In this document: in pieces, positions 43,423-53,908 of the stretch
How the letters are laid out: every line of letters begins with the position of its first letter
Numbering within the stretch: position 1 is the first letter of the stretch
Origin: Alphaproteobacteria bacterium
GTDB lineage: Bacteria; Myxococcota_A; UBA796; GCA-2862545
Direction of reading: 5' to 3'
Assembly (NCBI GenBank): GCA_020632925.1
Contig: JACKER010000011.1
Location: 62,001-126,000, forward strand
Length of the DNA stretch: 64,000 nt
Program-made: the position numbers and the translations under genes
The notes under the pieces: model-generated
Database searches by the model: none
What the model saw: only the letters and a program-made list of their open reading frames with translations
What the model was told of the DNA's origin: nothing

Positions 43423-44345
43423 TGCTCGCCGCGATCCCGTTCTTCCAGCTCTCGGTCTACAACCTCCACGTCCCGGGTGTGGGCGTGCTGCCCATCGATC
43501 CGTGGGCCACGCTCGTGTGCGTCGGGTTCGTGGTCGGGCTCGAGATGGCGCGCTGGCGCGCGATCCGGCTGGGGCTCGAGGTCCGCGATCTGGTGGACGG
43601 GGCCGTGTTCACCGTGCTGTCCGGCTTCTTCTGGGCGCACGTCGTGACGGTGCTGTTCTACTTCCCGGAGCGCCTGGCCGAGTCCGGGATCATGGCCATC
43701 CTGCGCGTCTGGGAGGGCTTCGCGTCGAGCGGCGGCTTCTTCGGCGCGGTGGTGGGGGCGTGGTTCTTCTACCGCGTGTGGAAGAAGCTCCCGGCCCTGC
43801 GGTACGCGGACACCATCTGCTACGGCTTCCCGCTGGGCTGGTTCTTCGGGCGGATGGGCTGCGGGGTGGTCCACGATCACATCGGCAAGGTCACCACCTT
43901 CCCGCTGGCGATGGACTTCGACCACGGCTTCGGCCCCTGGGTGGACGGCGCGACCTACGCGACCGGCATCCGGCACGAGCTCGGGCTGTACGAAGCCGCC
44001 TACATGGTGCTCGTGACCGGGCTGTTCCTGTGGTGGGGGCGCAGGGACCGCGTGCCGGGCTTCTTCCTCGGCGCCTTCGGCATGCTCTACGCGCCGGTCC
44101 GCTTCGTGTTCGAGTTCCTGCGCAACGACGACCTCGCGCACCAGGACGCCCGCTACCTCGGGCTGACGCCCGCCCAGTACGGGATGGTGCTGATGTTCCT
44201 GGTGGCGGCGGCCTTCTTCGCCACGCGCGACCACAAGGGCTGGAAGGGCGTGGACCTCGCGGGTGGTGCCGCCCCCGAGCCGCCCGCACCCCCCGAGCCG
44301 ACGGAGCCGGCAGCACCCACGGAGCCTGCCGAGGGGTCGACCTGA
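43422..44345 (+). CDS. Lgt-family (prolipoprotein diacylglyceryl transferase-like) membrane protein
   Basis: This 307-residue polytopic protein has about seven membrane segments. Lgt landmarks are recognisable: SSGGFFGAVVG, GRMGCGVVHDHIG (143-155), a late RHELGLYEA and RFVFEFLRNDD. However, residues considered important in E. coli Lgt differ by my manual alignment: His103 aligns with Ser103, Asn146 with Cys147 and Glu151 with Asp152, while Arg143 (here Arg144) is kept. The C-terminus has a Pro/Glu/Ala-rich tail (PAPPEPTEPAAPTEPA). The start overlaps the ATPase stop. It may be a housekeeping Lgt of a divergent clade or a specialised transferase. Confidence 0.82.
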   Translation: MLAAIPFFQLSVYNLHVPGVGVLPIDPWATLVCVGFVVGLEMARWRAIRLGLEVRDLVDGAVFTVLSGFFWAHVVTVLFYFPERLAESGIMAILRVWEGFASSGGFFGAVVGAWFFYRVWKKLPALRYADTICYGFPLGWFFGRMGCGVVHDHIGKVTTFPLAMDFDHGFGPWVDGATYATGIRHELGLYEAAYMVLVTGLFLWWGRRDRVPGFFLGAFGMLYAPVRFVFEFLRNDDLAHQDARYLGLTPAQYGMVLMFLVAAAFFATRDHKGWKGVDLAGGAAPEPPAPPEPTEPAAPTEPAEGST

Positions 44346-44347
44346 CC

Positions 44348-45541
44348 GTGCTGGTCGCCGTCCTCGCCGGGTGCGGGCCAACCGCGCCCGAGGCCTGGCT
44401 CGGCGTCGACCAGGCGGTGGTCCTGCCGGGCGGGCGGATCGTGGCGGACATCACGGCGACCCGCCAGGACGCGGACCTCACGCGCACCCGCAAGACCGAC
44501 AGGTGCTTCCTGTCGCCGTCGGGCGAGACCAGCGGCTGCGTGCTCCCACCGCCCGGCAGCTCGTCGATGATGCTCGTGGGTGGGCTGTTGCTGGACGAGC
44601 GCACCGCGGACGGTCTGCGGGCGGTGGCGGTGCTCGACCCGGGCACGCTGGAGGCGGTCGCGCGCTTCGACCTGGGGCTGCCGACCGAGGGAAAGGTGGC
44701 CGGAGGGGCGCTGTGGGCGCGGGACGGCGGCGTCGTGCTGCTCACGAACCACGGGCTCGCCGGGGTGGTGGCGGACGACGGCGAGCAGACGGTCTACGCG
44801 ATCGAGTCCTGGCACCCCGACCGGATCCAACCGCGCTGGCGCCGCGCGCTGCCGCGCTGGCCCGACGAGGTGCTCTGGACCGAGGACGCCGTGCTCGTGC
44901 ACGCGAACGGCGTCTGGTCGGCGCTGGACGCCGCGACGGGGGTGGTGCGCTGGCGGGCGGAGGGGGTCGCGGGCGGCTGCGTCGGCGCCGGGCAGCTCTG
45001 GCTGGCGCAACCCGATCACGTCGTCTCCATCGACCTGACGACGGGGAAGGCGACCGGGCGGCTCGAGCAGGCCACGCCGGGCTGGGTGGCGGCGTGCGTG
45101 TGGCGCGAGGGCGCACCCCTGTTCCACGGCGGCGGGCTGGGCGGCGGCGACGGGTGGCTGATGGGCCCGGGGGTCGAGGTCCTGCGGGTGCCGCGGGTGG
45201 ATCTCGAGCTCGGCGCGCACGTCGACGCGGGCGAGCTGTGGATCCAGGAGCTCGGGCGCGGGCTGGTCGTGGTGGATCCCGCGGCGCGGCGGGTCGGGCC
45301 GACGCTGGAGGTGCACGACGTCGTGCGGCTGGGGGAGCGGCTCGGGTGGTACACGATCTCCGCCGACGCCCGCCTGCGCATGACCCTGACGACGGCGGAC
45401 GGCGCGTTGCAGCGCGAGCGCCAGATCTCGCCCCGCCCCTGGCACGTCGACGGCCAGGTCCTGTACACGTTCTCCAACATCGCAGCGCGCCCCCAGGACC
45501 TCGTCGCCAGCTGGCAACTCCCGGGGCTGTCGGCGAGGTAG
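44348..45541 (+). CDS. PQQ-like propeller lipoprotein
   Basis: This 397-residue protein starts with GTG 2 bp after the Lgt-like gene and has the leader VLVAVLAGC, a compact lipobox. The mature part shows weak beta-propeller repeats such as VWSALDATTGVVRWRAEG-like (WSALDAATGVVRWRAEGV) and VSIDLTTGKATGRLEQ. These are typical of quinoprotein-like or BamB-type folds without catalytic residues. It completes the four-gene unit of lipoprotein, ATPase, Lgt paralogue and lipoprotein. Function unknown. Confidence 0.82.
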   Translation: MLVAVLAGCGPTAPEAWLGVDQAVVLPGGRIVADITATRQDADLTRTRKTDRCFLSPSGETSGCVLPPPGSSSMMLVGGLLLDERTADGLRAVAVLDPGTLEAVARFDLGLPTEGKVAGGALWARDGGVVLLTNHGLAGVVADDGEQTVYAIESWHPDRIQPRWRRALPRWPDEVLWTEDAVLVHANGVWSALDAATGVVRWRAEGVAGGCVGAGQLWLAQPDHVVSIDLTTGKATGRLEQATPGWVAACVWREGAPLFHGGGLGGGDGWLMGPGVEVLRVPRVDLELGAHVDAGELWIQELGRGLVVVDPAARRVGPTLEVHDVVRLGERLGWYTISADARLRMTLTTADGALQRERQISPRPWHVDGQVLYTFSNIAARPQDLVASWQLPGLSAR

Positions 45542-45588
45542 ACCGCGCAGGCGCCGGGTGGATATCGTGCCCGCCTCATGGAGGACCG

Positions 45589-46940
45589 ATGTTCCGCCGC
45601 ATCCTCATCGCCAACCGGGGCGAGGTCGCCGCCCGGGTGCTGCGGACCTGCCGTCGCCTGGGTGTGCAGGTCGTCATGGTCACGTCCGACGCCGATCGCG
45701 ACGCGGCCTTCCTCGCCGACGCGGACGAGGTCGTCCCCATCGGGCCCGCGCGCGCCTCCGCCAGCTACCTCGACGCGGACGCCCTGATCGAGGTGGCGCT
45801 CCAGCACCGGTGCGCCGCGATCCATCCGGGTTGGGGCTTCCTCTCCGAGAACGCCTCCTTCGCCACGCGCGTGCAGGCCGCGGGCATCACCTTCGTGGGG
45901 CCCGAGCCGCGCCACATGCGGCTGATGGGGGACAAGTCGCTCGCCCGCAGCACGATGGCGGACCTCGGGATGCCCGTCATCCCGGGCACGCGCGAGCCGC
46001 TCGCCAGCGTCGAGGAGGCCCGCGCCGAGGCGGACCGCGTGGGGTACCCCGTGCTCCTCAAGGCGGTCGCCGGCGGCGGCGGGCGCGGGATGCGTCGCGT
46101 GGACGATCCGTCGGGCCTCGAGGCGGCGTTCCGCGAGGCCAGCGCCGAGGCGACCTCGGCGTTCGGGGACGGCCGGATGTACCTCGAGCGGCGCATCGTG
46201 GGCGGCCGGCACGTCGAGGTCCAGGTGATCGCGGACCGCTTCGGGCGCTGCCTGGCGCTCGGGGAGCGCGAGTGCTCGCTGCAGCGCCGTCACCAGAAGG
46301 TGCTCGAGGAGTCGCCCTCGCCCGGGCTCTCCGAGGCCGAGCGCGCGCGGATCCTGCCGCTGGTGGCCGACGTCGTCGCCCGCTCCGGGTACCGCAACGC
46401 CGGCACGATCGAGATGCTGCTCGACGCCGACGGCAAGCTCTGGTTCATGGAGATGAACACCCGCCTGCAGGTCGAGCACTGCGTCACCGAGGAGGTCACG
46501 GGCGTGGACCTCGTCGAGTGGCAGCTGCGCGTGGCCTGCGGCGAGCCGCTCCCCGAGGAACCCCCGCGGTCCGGGCACGCGATCGAGTGCCGCATCAACG
46601 CCGAGGACCCCGACGCCAACTTCCGCCCGTGCCCCGGGACGCTCACCGCGCTCCGCCTGCCGGAGGGGGAGGGGATCCGCGTGGACACGCACCTGCGCGG
46701 CGGCGACCGCATCCCGCCCGACTACGACTCGATGATCGCGAAGCTCATCACCCACGGACCGACGCGACAGGCCGCCATCGAGCGGATGCGCGGCGCCCTC
46801 GCGCAGCTCGTGGTCGAGGGGGTACGCACGAACATCGAGCTGCACCGCCGCATCCTGGGCTGGGAGGCCTTCGTCTCCGGCCGCTACGACACCACCTCGC
46901 TCGAGACCTGGCTCGCGGGCTCGACCCCTGGAGGCCGCTG

Positions 46941-46941
<1 letters not shown>
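45589..46941 (+). CDS. Biotin carboxylase subunit of an acyl-CoA carboxylase
   Basis: This 450-residue ATP-grasp enzyme carboxylates the biotin of a carrier domain with bicarbonate. Motifs include FRRILIANRGEVAARVLR at the N-terminus, HPGWGFLSEN, the glycine-rich ATP loop AGGGGRGMR about 162-170, LGERECSLQRRHQKVLEE, and the catalytic EMNTRLQVEH near 287. The length equals AccC. The ATG at 45589 follows GGAGGA, and a TATCGT box at 45563-45568 may be its promoter. Its TGA overlaps the ATG of the carboxyltransferase-BCCP gene, its obligate partner. Confidence 0.96.
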
Positions 46942-49211
<2,270 letters not shown>

Positions 49212-49217
49212 GGGGGG

Positions 49218-49226
49218 TGGTAGGAT
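49218..49226 (+). promoter_or_regulatory. Extended -10 box (TGGTAGGAT)
   Basis: TGGTAGGAT lies 6 bp after the carboxyltransferase stop and 23 bp before the ATG at 49250. GGAGG follows at 49235-49239. It matches the TGnTAnnnT pattern. Confidence 0.4.
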
Positions 49227-49249
49227 CGCGCTCCGGAGGCTCAGTGCCG

Positions 49250-50287
49250 ATGCCACGACCCCTCGCCGGTGCGCTCTTCGCCGGTCTGCTCCTTCCCGCC
49301 GTCGCCCTGGCGGACTGCCCCTCGCCGTACACCCTCGACGCGCTCCTCGCCGATCTGGGCACGGTCGAGTCGGCGTTGCGGGCGGGCGACGATCCGAACG
49401 CCGTGAAGGGCGCGACGCAGATCGAGAACGGCATCGTCTGCATGAGCGAGCCCATGCGCCGCCCGATCGTCGGCAAGACGTACCGCGCGATGGGTGCGGG
49501 CCTCATCATCGGCGGGCAGGAGGAGCGGGGCACGAAGTGGCTGCGCACCGCCGCCGAGGTCGAGCCCACGTTCGAGTTCGGGCTCGAGGATCTGCCGGCG
49601 GAGCACCCGGTCCGCGCGGCGTACGCGAACGCCAGGTCCAGCGCCAGCGGCGAGGAGACCGTGCTCTCCGCGACCTGGGCGGGCGAGGGGTACGTCGACG
49701 GCCGCAAGCTGGAGGAGCCGAAGGCCAAGGAGGACCGCCTGCACCTCGTGCAGGTCGTGCCCGAGGGCGGCGGCGTCCAGTCCTGGATCGTGACGGGCAG
49801 CGAGTTCCCGAGCGCGGCCATGGTGATGACCGTCACGGACACCCGGGGCGAGAAGCCGCCGAAGGGGGAGAAGGCGCCCAAGCCCCCGAAGCCGCCGAAG
49901 GGAGAGAAGCCCCCGAAGGGCGAGGAGCCGGTGGCCGCGGCCAAGCCGCCCAAGCCGTCGCGCAACCAGCCGACGACCACGACCGGCCTCGGCGAGGTGC
50001 AGCAGGCGAGCCGGAACCGGCCCCCCGAGAAGACGCCGCTGATGCTGGGTGGCGGCCTGATCGCGCTCGGCGGCGGCGGCGTCCTGTACTACCTGGCCTC
50101 CGCCAACGTGCAGGACTTCAAGAACGAGCAGGTGGACAGCGAGATCGTCCAGTCGAGCTGGCGGGACGCCCGCCTGTTCACCATCGCGTCGATGTCGGTG
50201 TTCGCGGTCGGCGCGGGCACGTTCACCTGGGGCGTGATCCTGGACGGCTCGGGCACCCCCGCGCCCGCCGTCCAGTTCCGCTTCTGA
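49250..50287 (+). CDS. Exported membrane-anchored protein of unknown function
   Basis: This 345-residue protein has a signal peptide (LAGALFAGLLLPAVALA|D). A helical domain (about 25-130) follows, then a short beta domain with YVDGRKLEEP and a Lys/Pro-rich linker of KPPKGE-type repeats (about 200-240). Two hydrophobic segments lie near 265-290 and 300-325. The architecture resembles myxobacterial proteins that pair with Ser/Thr kinases, and here a kinase-like gene follows at 19 bp. An alternative GTG start lies at 49244. Function unknown. Confidence 0.8.
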   Translation: MPRPLAGALFAGLLLPAVALADCPSPYTLDALLADLGTVESALRAGDDPNAVKGATQIENGIVCMSEPMRRPIVGKTYRAMGAGLIIGGQEERGTKWLRTAAEVEPTFEFGLEDLPAEHPVRAAYANARSSASGEETVLSATWAGEGYVDGRKLEEPKAKEDRLHLVQVVPEGGGVQSWIVTGSEFPSAAMVMTVTDTRGEKPPKGEKAPKPPKPPKGEKPPKGEEPVAAAKPPKPSRNQPTTTTGLGEVQQASRNRPPEKTPLMLGGGLIALGGGGVLYYLASANVQDFKNEQVDSEIVQSSWRDARLFTIASMSVFAVGAGTFTWGVILDGSGTPAPAVQFRF

Positions 50288-50306
50288 GGAGCGTCGCGAA
50301 GAGGCG

Positions 50307-51683
50307 ATGACCACCGCCACGCTGCCGATGGTGTGGAAGGGTCGCTCCGGGCGCGAGTACGTGCCGGCGCCCGGACGCACGCGCCTGCGCTACGGCGAGC
50401 TCGCGACCGTCCGCAAGGTCGTGGGCCGCGGCGCGGTCGTCGGGACCTCCGAGGCCGACGAGGGGATCCCGGTCGCGCTGAAGCTGTGGCGCGAGGGCGA
50501 CGAGACGAGCCTCGACCGCCTCCAGCAGGAGGCGCGCATCCTCGTCGAGCTCGCGAGCCGCGGCGCCGAGATCCCGTCCCCGAGGCTGTACGACCTCGTC
50601 GGCGACCCGCTCGTCACCGGCGTCGTCATGGAGTGGTGCCCGGTCGACGTGGAGCGCTGGTGGCGCGACAAGCTGCGTGAGCCCGACGCTCTCGGCCGTT
50701 TGTTCGCCGCGCTCGCCGACGCCGCCACCCGCCTCGACGAGTACCACGAGTTCCGCAAGGGGAGCAGCGGCCTGGACGCCGCGCACGGGGACGTGAAGCC
50801 CACGAACATCCTGCTGTCGGCGCACGGTCGCTGGCTCGTGTCCGGCTTCGGCGCGCCGCCCTTCGCTCCGCCGGACGACGAGGTGTGGGCGGACAGCCAG
50901 ATGGTCGTGGCGACGGAGAACTTCGTCGCGCCCGAGGTGCTGTTCTCGGCGCGCGTGCAGTACCCGGGCTCCGTGGACTGCTGGTCGCTCGGGGCCACGC
51001 TGTTCGCGCTCCTCAAGCTCAAGCGCATGGTCGACGACGGCGCGCCGCTGCCGTTCAACGGCACCGCCAGCCCGCGCTTCCGGATGGAGCGTGTCGGCAA
51101 GGTCTTCGAGGTGTTCGGTCGCGACCCGAGGCGCTTCGTCGACCGGGACCTGGACGCCCAGGCCTTCCCCGATCCGCTGGTGTTGCCGGAGGAGGACCGG
51201 CGGACGGTGCGCGACGCGGTCCGCGGCCTGTTCGGCGCCTCCGAGGACGCGCTCGCCCGCGAGGAGGAGCTGTACGAGGAGCTCGTCGGCCTGCTCGACC
51301 GGGCGATGTCCATCGATCCGGCGCACCGGTTCACGAACCTCCGGGACCTCGCGGCCGCGTTCCAGACGCTGACCCGCAACTACCTCGCGATCTCCGCGCT
51401 CGTGGTCCAGGGCCCGCTGTCGGCCGCGAGCCCCGATCAGCTCGCGCGGGAGCTGGCGGTGTCGCAGCGACGCGCGGGGCAGCTGGCGGCGCGCGTCTCG
51501 GAGCTCGAGGCGGAGATCGTGCGGCTCCGGTCCGCCACGCCGACCCCGTCGCGCTCGGGCGTGCCGACCTGGGCGTCGCAGCTCGGGTGGGTGGGGGTCG
51601 CGCTCGGGGCCATGTTCCTGCTGCAGGCGCTGACGCTCGGCATCACCCTGGTCCTCACGATCCTGATCTGGTCGATGTCGTAG
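50307..51683 (+). CDS. Membrane-anchored Ser/Thr protein kinase-like protein, probable pseudokinase
   Basis: This 458-residue protein has a eukaryote-like kinase fold: VALK with Lys59, helix-C Glu75 and catalytic loop HGDVKPTN (160-167). The activation-segment motif DFG is changed to GFG (180-182), losing the Mg-binding Asp. The glycine-rich loop is also poor (VGRGAVVG). An APE-like motif follows (VAPEVL). The C-terminal part has a coiled coil (about 385-410) and a terminal membrane segment (LGAMFLLQALTLGITLVLTI). It may act as a scaffold or have low activity. It overlaps the CPBP protease gene (TAGTG). Confidence 0.88.
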   Translation: MTTATLPMVWKGRSGREYVPAPGRTRLRYGELATVRKVVGRGAVVGTSEADEGIPVALKLWREGDETSLDRLQQEARILVELASRGAEIPSPRLYDLVGDPLVTGVVMEWCPVDVERWWRDKLREPDALGRLFAALADAATRLDEYHEFRKGSSGLDAAHGDVKPTNILLSAHGRWLVSGFGAPPFAPPDDEVWADSQMVVATENFVAPEVLFSARVQYPGSVDCWSLGATLFALLKLKRMVDDGAPLPFNGTASPRFRMERVGKVFEVFGRDPRRFVDRDLDAQAFPDPLVLPEEDRRTVRDAVRGLFGASEDALAREEELYEELVGLLDRAMSIDPAHRFTNLRDLAAAFQTLTRNYLAISALVVQGPLSAASPDQLARELAVSQRRAGQLAARVSELEAEIVRLRSATPTPSRSGVPTWASQLGWVGVALGAMFLLQALTLGITLVLTILIWSMS

Positions 51684-52273
51684 TGGCGGGTCGCGCACCT
51701 CGCGTCGACATGGCATCGCTCGAGCAGGCGCTGTGGTCCACGGCCGCGGTGGTGTTCTACCTGCCGGTGGCGAACGGCTCGATCCTCTACCTGGAGCTGG
51801 TCTACGGGGAGTACACCGTCGTCGCGCGCACGATCGGCTTCACGCCGCTGCGGGACGCGGGGATCGGGCTGCTGGTGGGGTCGGTGCTGGCGGCGTCGCT
51901 GGTGGCCTTCGCGCGCGTGCCCGTGGGGGAGCGGATGTTCCGGGCGCTGCGGACGCGCCAGGGCGCGTGGTCGCGGGGGATGGGCCTGGCCGTCGGCGCG
52001 ATCGGGGAGGAGATGTTGTTCCGCGCGGTCCTGCAGCCGCTCCTGGGGCTGCTGCCCACCGTCGGGCTGTTCGCGCTGGTCCACCCGCCATGGCGCCGGG
52101 ATCTGTGGCCCTGGCCGCTGACCGCGGTGGTGACGGGGCTGGCGCTCGGGGCCTGCTTCGCGACCACCGGTGCCGTGTTGGCGGGGGTGGTGGCCCAGCT
52201 CGTCGTCGGCTGGACCAGCTGGTACCTGATCGATCGGGCCTGCGCGGCCGGGCCCGCCGGAGGTCGACCGTGA
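51683..52273 (+). CDS. CPBP family intramembrane metalloprotease/glutamic endopeptidase
   Basis: This 196-residue polytopic protein (about five to six membrane helices) has the CAAX-protease/bacteriocin-processing motifs: GEEMLFRAVLQP (EExxxR) and FALVHPP (FxxxH). The third His motif is replaced by a Gln/Thr-rich helix (AQLVVGWTSWYL). The GTG at 51683 overlaps the kinase stop; an ATG at 51710 is an alternative. The family includes CAAX endopeptidases, ABI immunity proteins and enzymes proposed to process C-terminal sorting tails. Its substrate is unknown, but MYXO-CTERM proteins are abundant here. Confidence 0.85.
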   Translation: MAGRAPRVDMASLEQALWSTAAVVFYLPVANGSILYLELVYGEYTVVARTIGFTPLRDAGIGLLVGSVLAASLVAFARVPVGERMFRALRTRQGAWSRGMGLAVGAIGEEMLFRAVLQPLLGLLPTVGLFALVHPPWRRDLWPWPLTAVVTGLALGACFATTGAVLAGVVAQLVVGWTSWYLIDRACAAGPAGGRP

Positions 52274-52569
52274 ACGCCCTCGACGCCCTGGGGAGCCCCG
52301 TGCGCCGGCAGATGCTGGAGCTCCTCGCCGAGCGACCACGCACCGTGCAGGAGCTGACGTCGGGCTTCGACATCAGCCGTCCCGCGGTCTCGCGCCACCT
52401 GCGGGTGCTGCAGGACGCTGGTCTGGTCGACCACGTCGCGCGCGGGACCAGCCACGTCTACGCGATCCGCCCCGAGGGCTTCGAGCCCGTCGCCACCTAC
52501 GTCGGCCGGTTCTGGGACGATGCGCTGCACCGCTTCCGGCTGGTCGCGGAGAACCTGGAGGAGCCGTGA
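52270..52569 (+). CDS. ArsR family winged-helix regulator
   Basis: This 99-residue regulator starts with GTG overlapping the CPBP stop (GTGA). The segment LDALGSPVRRQMLELLAERP leads into the recognition helix SRPAVSRHLRVLQDAGLV. There are no metal-binding cysteines, which fits the subgroup paired with SRPBCC/AHSA1 proteins. Its own TGA overlaps the GTG of exactly such a gene. It probably represses its own operon and may bind the dyad at 53006-53023. Confidence 0.9.
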   Translation: MNALDALGSPVRRQMLELLAERPRTVQELTSGFDISRPAVSRHLRVLQDAGLVDHVARGTSHVYAIRPEGFEPVATYVGRFWDDALHRFRLVAENLEEP

Positions 52570-53006
52570 TCCGTCGCTCCATCGTCGTGCGCGTCGCACC
52601 CGAGGTGGCGTTCCGGGTGTTCACCGAGCGCACGGACCTCTGGTGGCCGCGCGACCATCGACCCATGGGTCGCGCCGATGCTCGACTCTCGCTGGAGCCG
52701 GGCGTGGGTGGCGCGCTCGCCGAGCGCTCCGACGACGGGGCAGAGGTGCTGCTGGGGCGGGTGTTGGCGTGGGATCCTCCGAACGCGCTCGCGCTGGCCT
52801 TCTTCCCGGGCAGCGGGCCTGCGTCGCCTACGCGGGTCGACGTCCGCTTCTCGACGGTCGAGGAGGGGACGCGGGTGGAGGTCGAGCACGGCCCGGGGGA
52901 GCTGTCGCGCGAGCGCTTCGAGGGCACGGCACCGCGCTTCGACCGCAACTGGGAGCTCCTGCTCCGACATCTCGCGGAGCGATGCGAGGACGCCACTTCC
53001 CATTAG
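52566..53006 (+). CDS. SRPBCC (AHSA1-like) domain protein
   Basis: This 146-residue START/Bet v1-like fold protein begins IRRSIVVRVAPEVAFRVFT and contains FTERTDLWW, the typical first helix of the AHSA1 family, and ends with FDRNWELLLRHLAE. The fold has a hydrophobic cavity for small lipophilic ligands; the role is unknown. The GTG start overlaps the ArsR stop (GTGA). ArsR-AHSA1 pairs are common in bacteria. Confidence 0.88.
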   Translation: MIRRSIVVRVAPEVAFRVFTERTDLWWPRDHRPMGRADARLSLEPGVGGALAERSDDGAEVLLGRVLAWDPPNALALAFFPGSGPASPTRVDVRFSTVEEGTRVEVEHGPGELSRERFEGTAPRFDRNWELLLRHLAERCEDATSH

Positions 53007-53023
53007 GTAACCTATGTGTTACC
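53006..53023. promoter_or_regulatory. Inverted repeat, candidate operator
   Basis: GGTAAC-CTATGT-GTTACC is a perfect 6+6 bp dyad with a 6 bp spacer. It begins on the last base of the AHSA1 stop codon and lies 17 bp before the next start codon. It is conspicuously AT-richer than its surroundings. This is typical of a repressor-binding site, most simply for the ArsR protein encoded 0.5 kb upstream. Confidence 0.5.
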
Positions 53024-53040
53024 AAGAGGCGGGAGGGGCG

Positions 53041-53496
53041 ATGGTTGACGGTGTGGCGCGGAAGGAGGAGAGCCTCTTCCGCCGATCGTGTGGGGTGCGT
53101 GTCCGTGTCGCGGCGCCGCGGGCGGCGGTGTGGGCCCTGCTCACGGACGCGGAGGGGTTCCCTCGCTGGAACTCGACGGTCACGCGGATCGGCGGGACGA
53201 TCGCGCTCGGGCAGAAGCTGGCGATCCAGGTCCCGATCTCGGAGCGGACATTCACGCCCACCGTCACCCGCCTCGACCCCGGGCAGCAGATGACCTGGAG
53301 CGACGGGTTCTGGCCGATGTTCCGTGGCGTCCGCACCTTCGAGCTGCACGAGGTCGAGGGCGGCACCGACTTCGCGATGGAGGAGGTGTTCACGGGGCTG
53401 ATGCTCCCGATGATCGCTCGGACCCTTCCCGACTTCGGGCCGCCGTTCGAGCAGTACGCGAAGGACCTGAAGCGAGCCGCCGAGGAGGGAGCATGA
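53041..53496 (+). CDS. SRPBCC family protein
   Basis: This 151-residue protein has a Bet v1-like ligand-binding fold. The segments VRVRVAAPRAAVWALLTDAE, FPRWNSTVTRI and TFELHEVEGGTDFAM are typical of the polyketide-cyclase/dehydrase-like SRPBCC subfamily. The ATG at 53041 has GGAGG 4 nt upstream; an in-frame ATG at 53014 would place the start inside the inverted repeat. Its TGA overlaps the next ATG (ATGA). It is the second SRPBCC gene in this small operon. Confidence 0.88.
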   Translation: MVDGVARKEESLFRRSCGVRVRVAAPRAAVWALLTDAEGFPRWNSTVTRIGGTIALGQKLAIQVPISERTFTPTVTRLDPGQQMTWSDGFWPMFRGVRTFELHEVEGGTDFAMEEVFTGLMLPMIARTLPDFGPPFEQYAKDLKRAAEEGA

Positions 53497-53900
53497 GCGA
53501 GGGGAAGGGGACGAAGGACGAGCCGTGGACGCTGAAGACGCCGCCTGGCACCTCGGAGTACCAGGCGTGGCGTGACGAGGCCGCGGATCCGCCGGCGTTG
53601 GTGGTGCAGGTGGGCAAGACCCAGCTGCGGTACGCGCTGCGCTGCATCGACGACCTGCACGCGATGCTGAAGGAGCGCGCGGACTGGGTGCCGCTCGGGT
53701 CGGCGGACGAGCAGAAGGCTGCCGCCGACGGGACGATCGAGGCCTGGGGCCGATCCGCGGACAACCCGGTCGGCGGGTGGTACGGCCTGAAGAAGGGGCT
53801 GCGCGGGCGCTTCGGGATGTACGTGCCGCCTGTGCTCGAGGTGCTCGGCCTGGCCGAGGTCGAGCACCAGGCGCGGAACAACCGGATGCGCGCCCGCTGA
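53493..53900 (+). CDS. Conserved protein of unknown function (DUF6855-like)
   Basis: This 135-residue soluble protein contains WTLKTPPGTSEYQAWRD, QVGKTQLRYALRCIDDLHAM and NPVGGWYGLKKGLRGRFGMY, a pattern I recall from a family of uncharacterised proteins (DUF6855, from memory only). GAGGAGG precedes the ATG, which overlaps the SRPBCC stop. Co-occurrence with SRPBCC genes suggests a linked but unknown job. Confidence 0.8.
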   Translation: MSEGKGTKDEPWTLKTPPGTSEYQAWRDEAADPPALVVQVGKTQLRYALRCIDDLHAMLKERADWVPLGSADEQKAAADGTIEAWGRSADNPVGGWYGLKKGLRGRFGMYVPPVLEVLGLAEVEHQARNNRMRAR

Positions 53901-53908
53901 CGCGGCGT

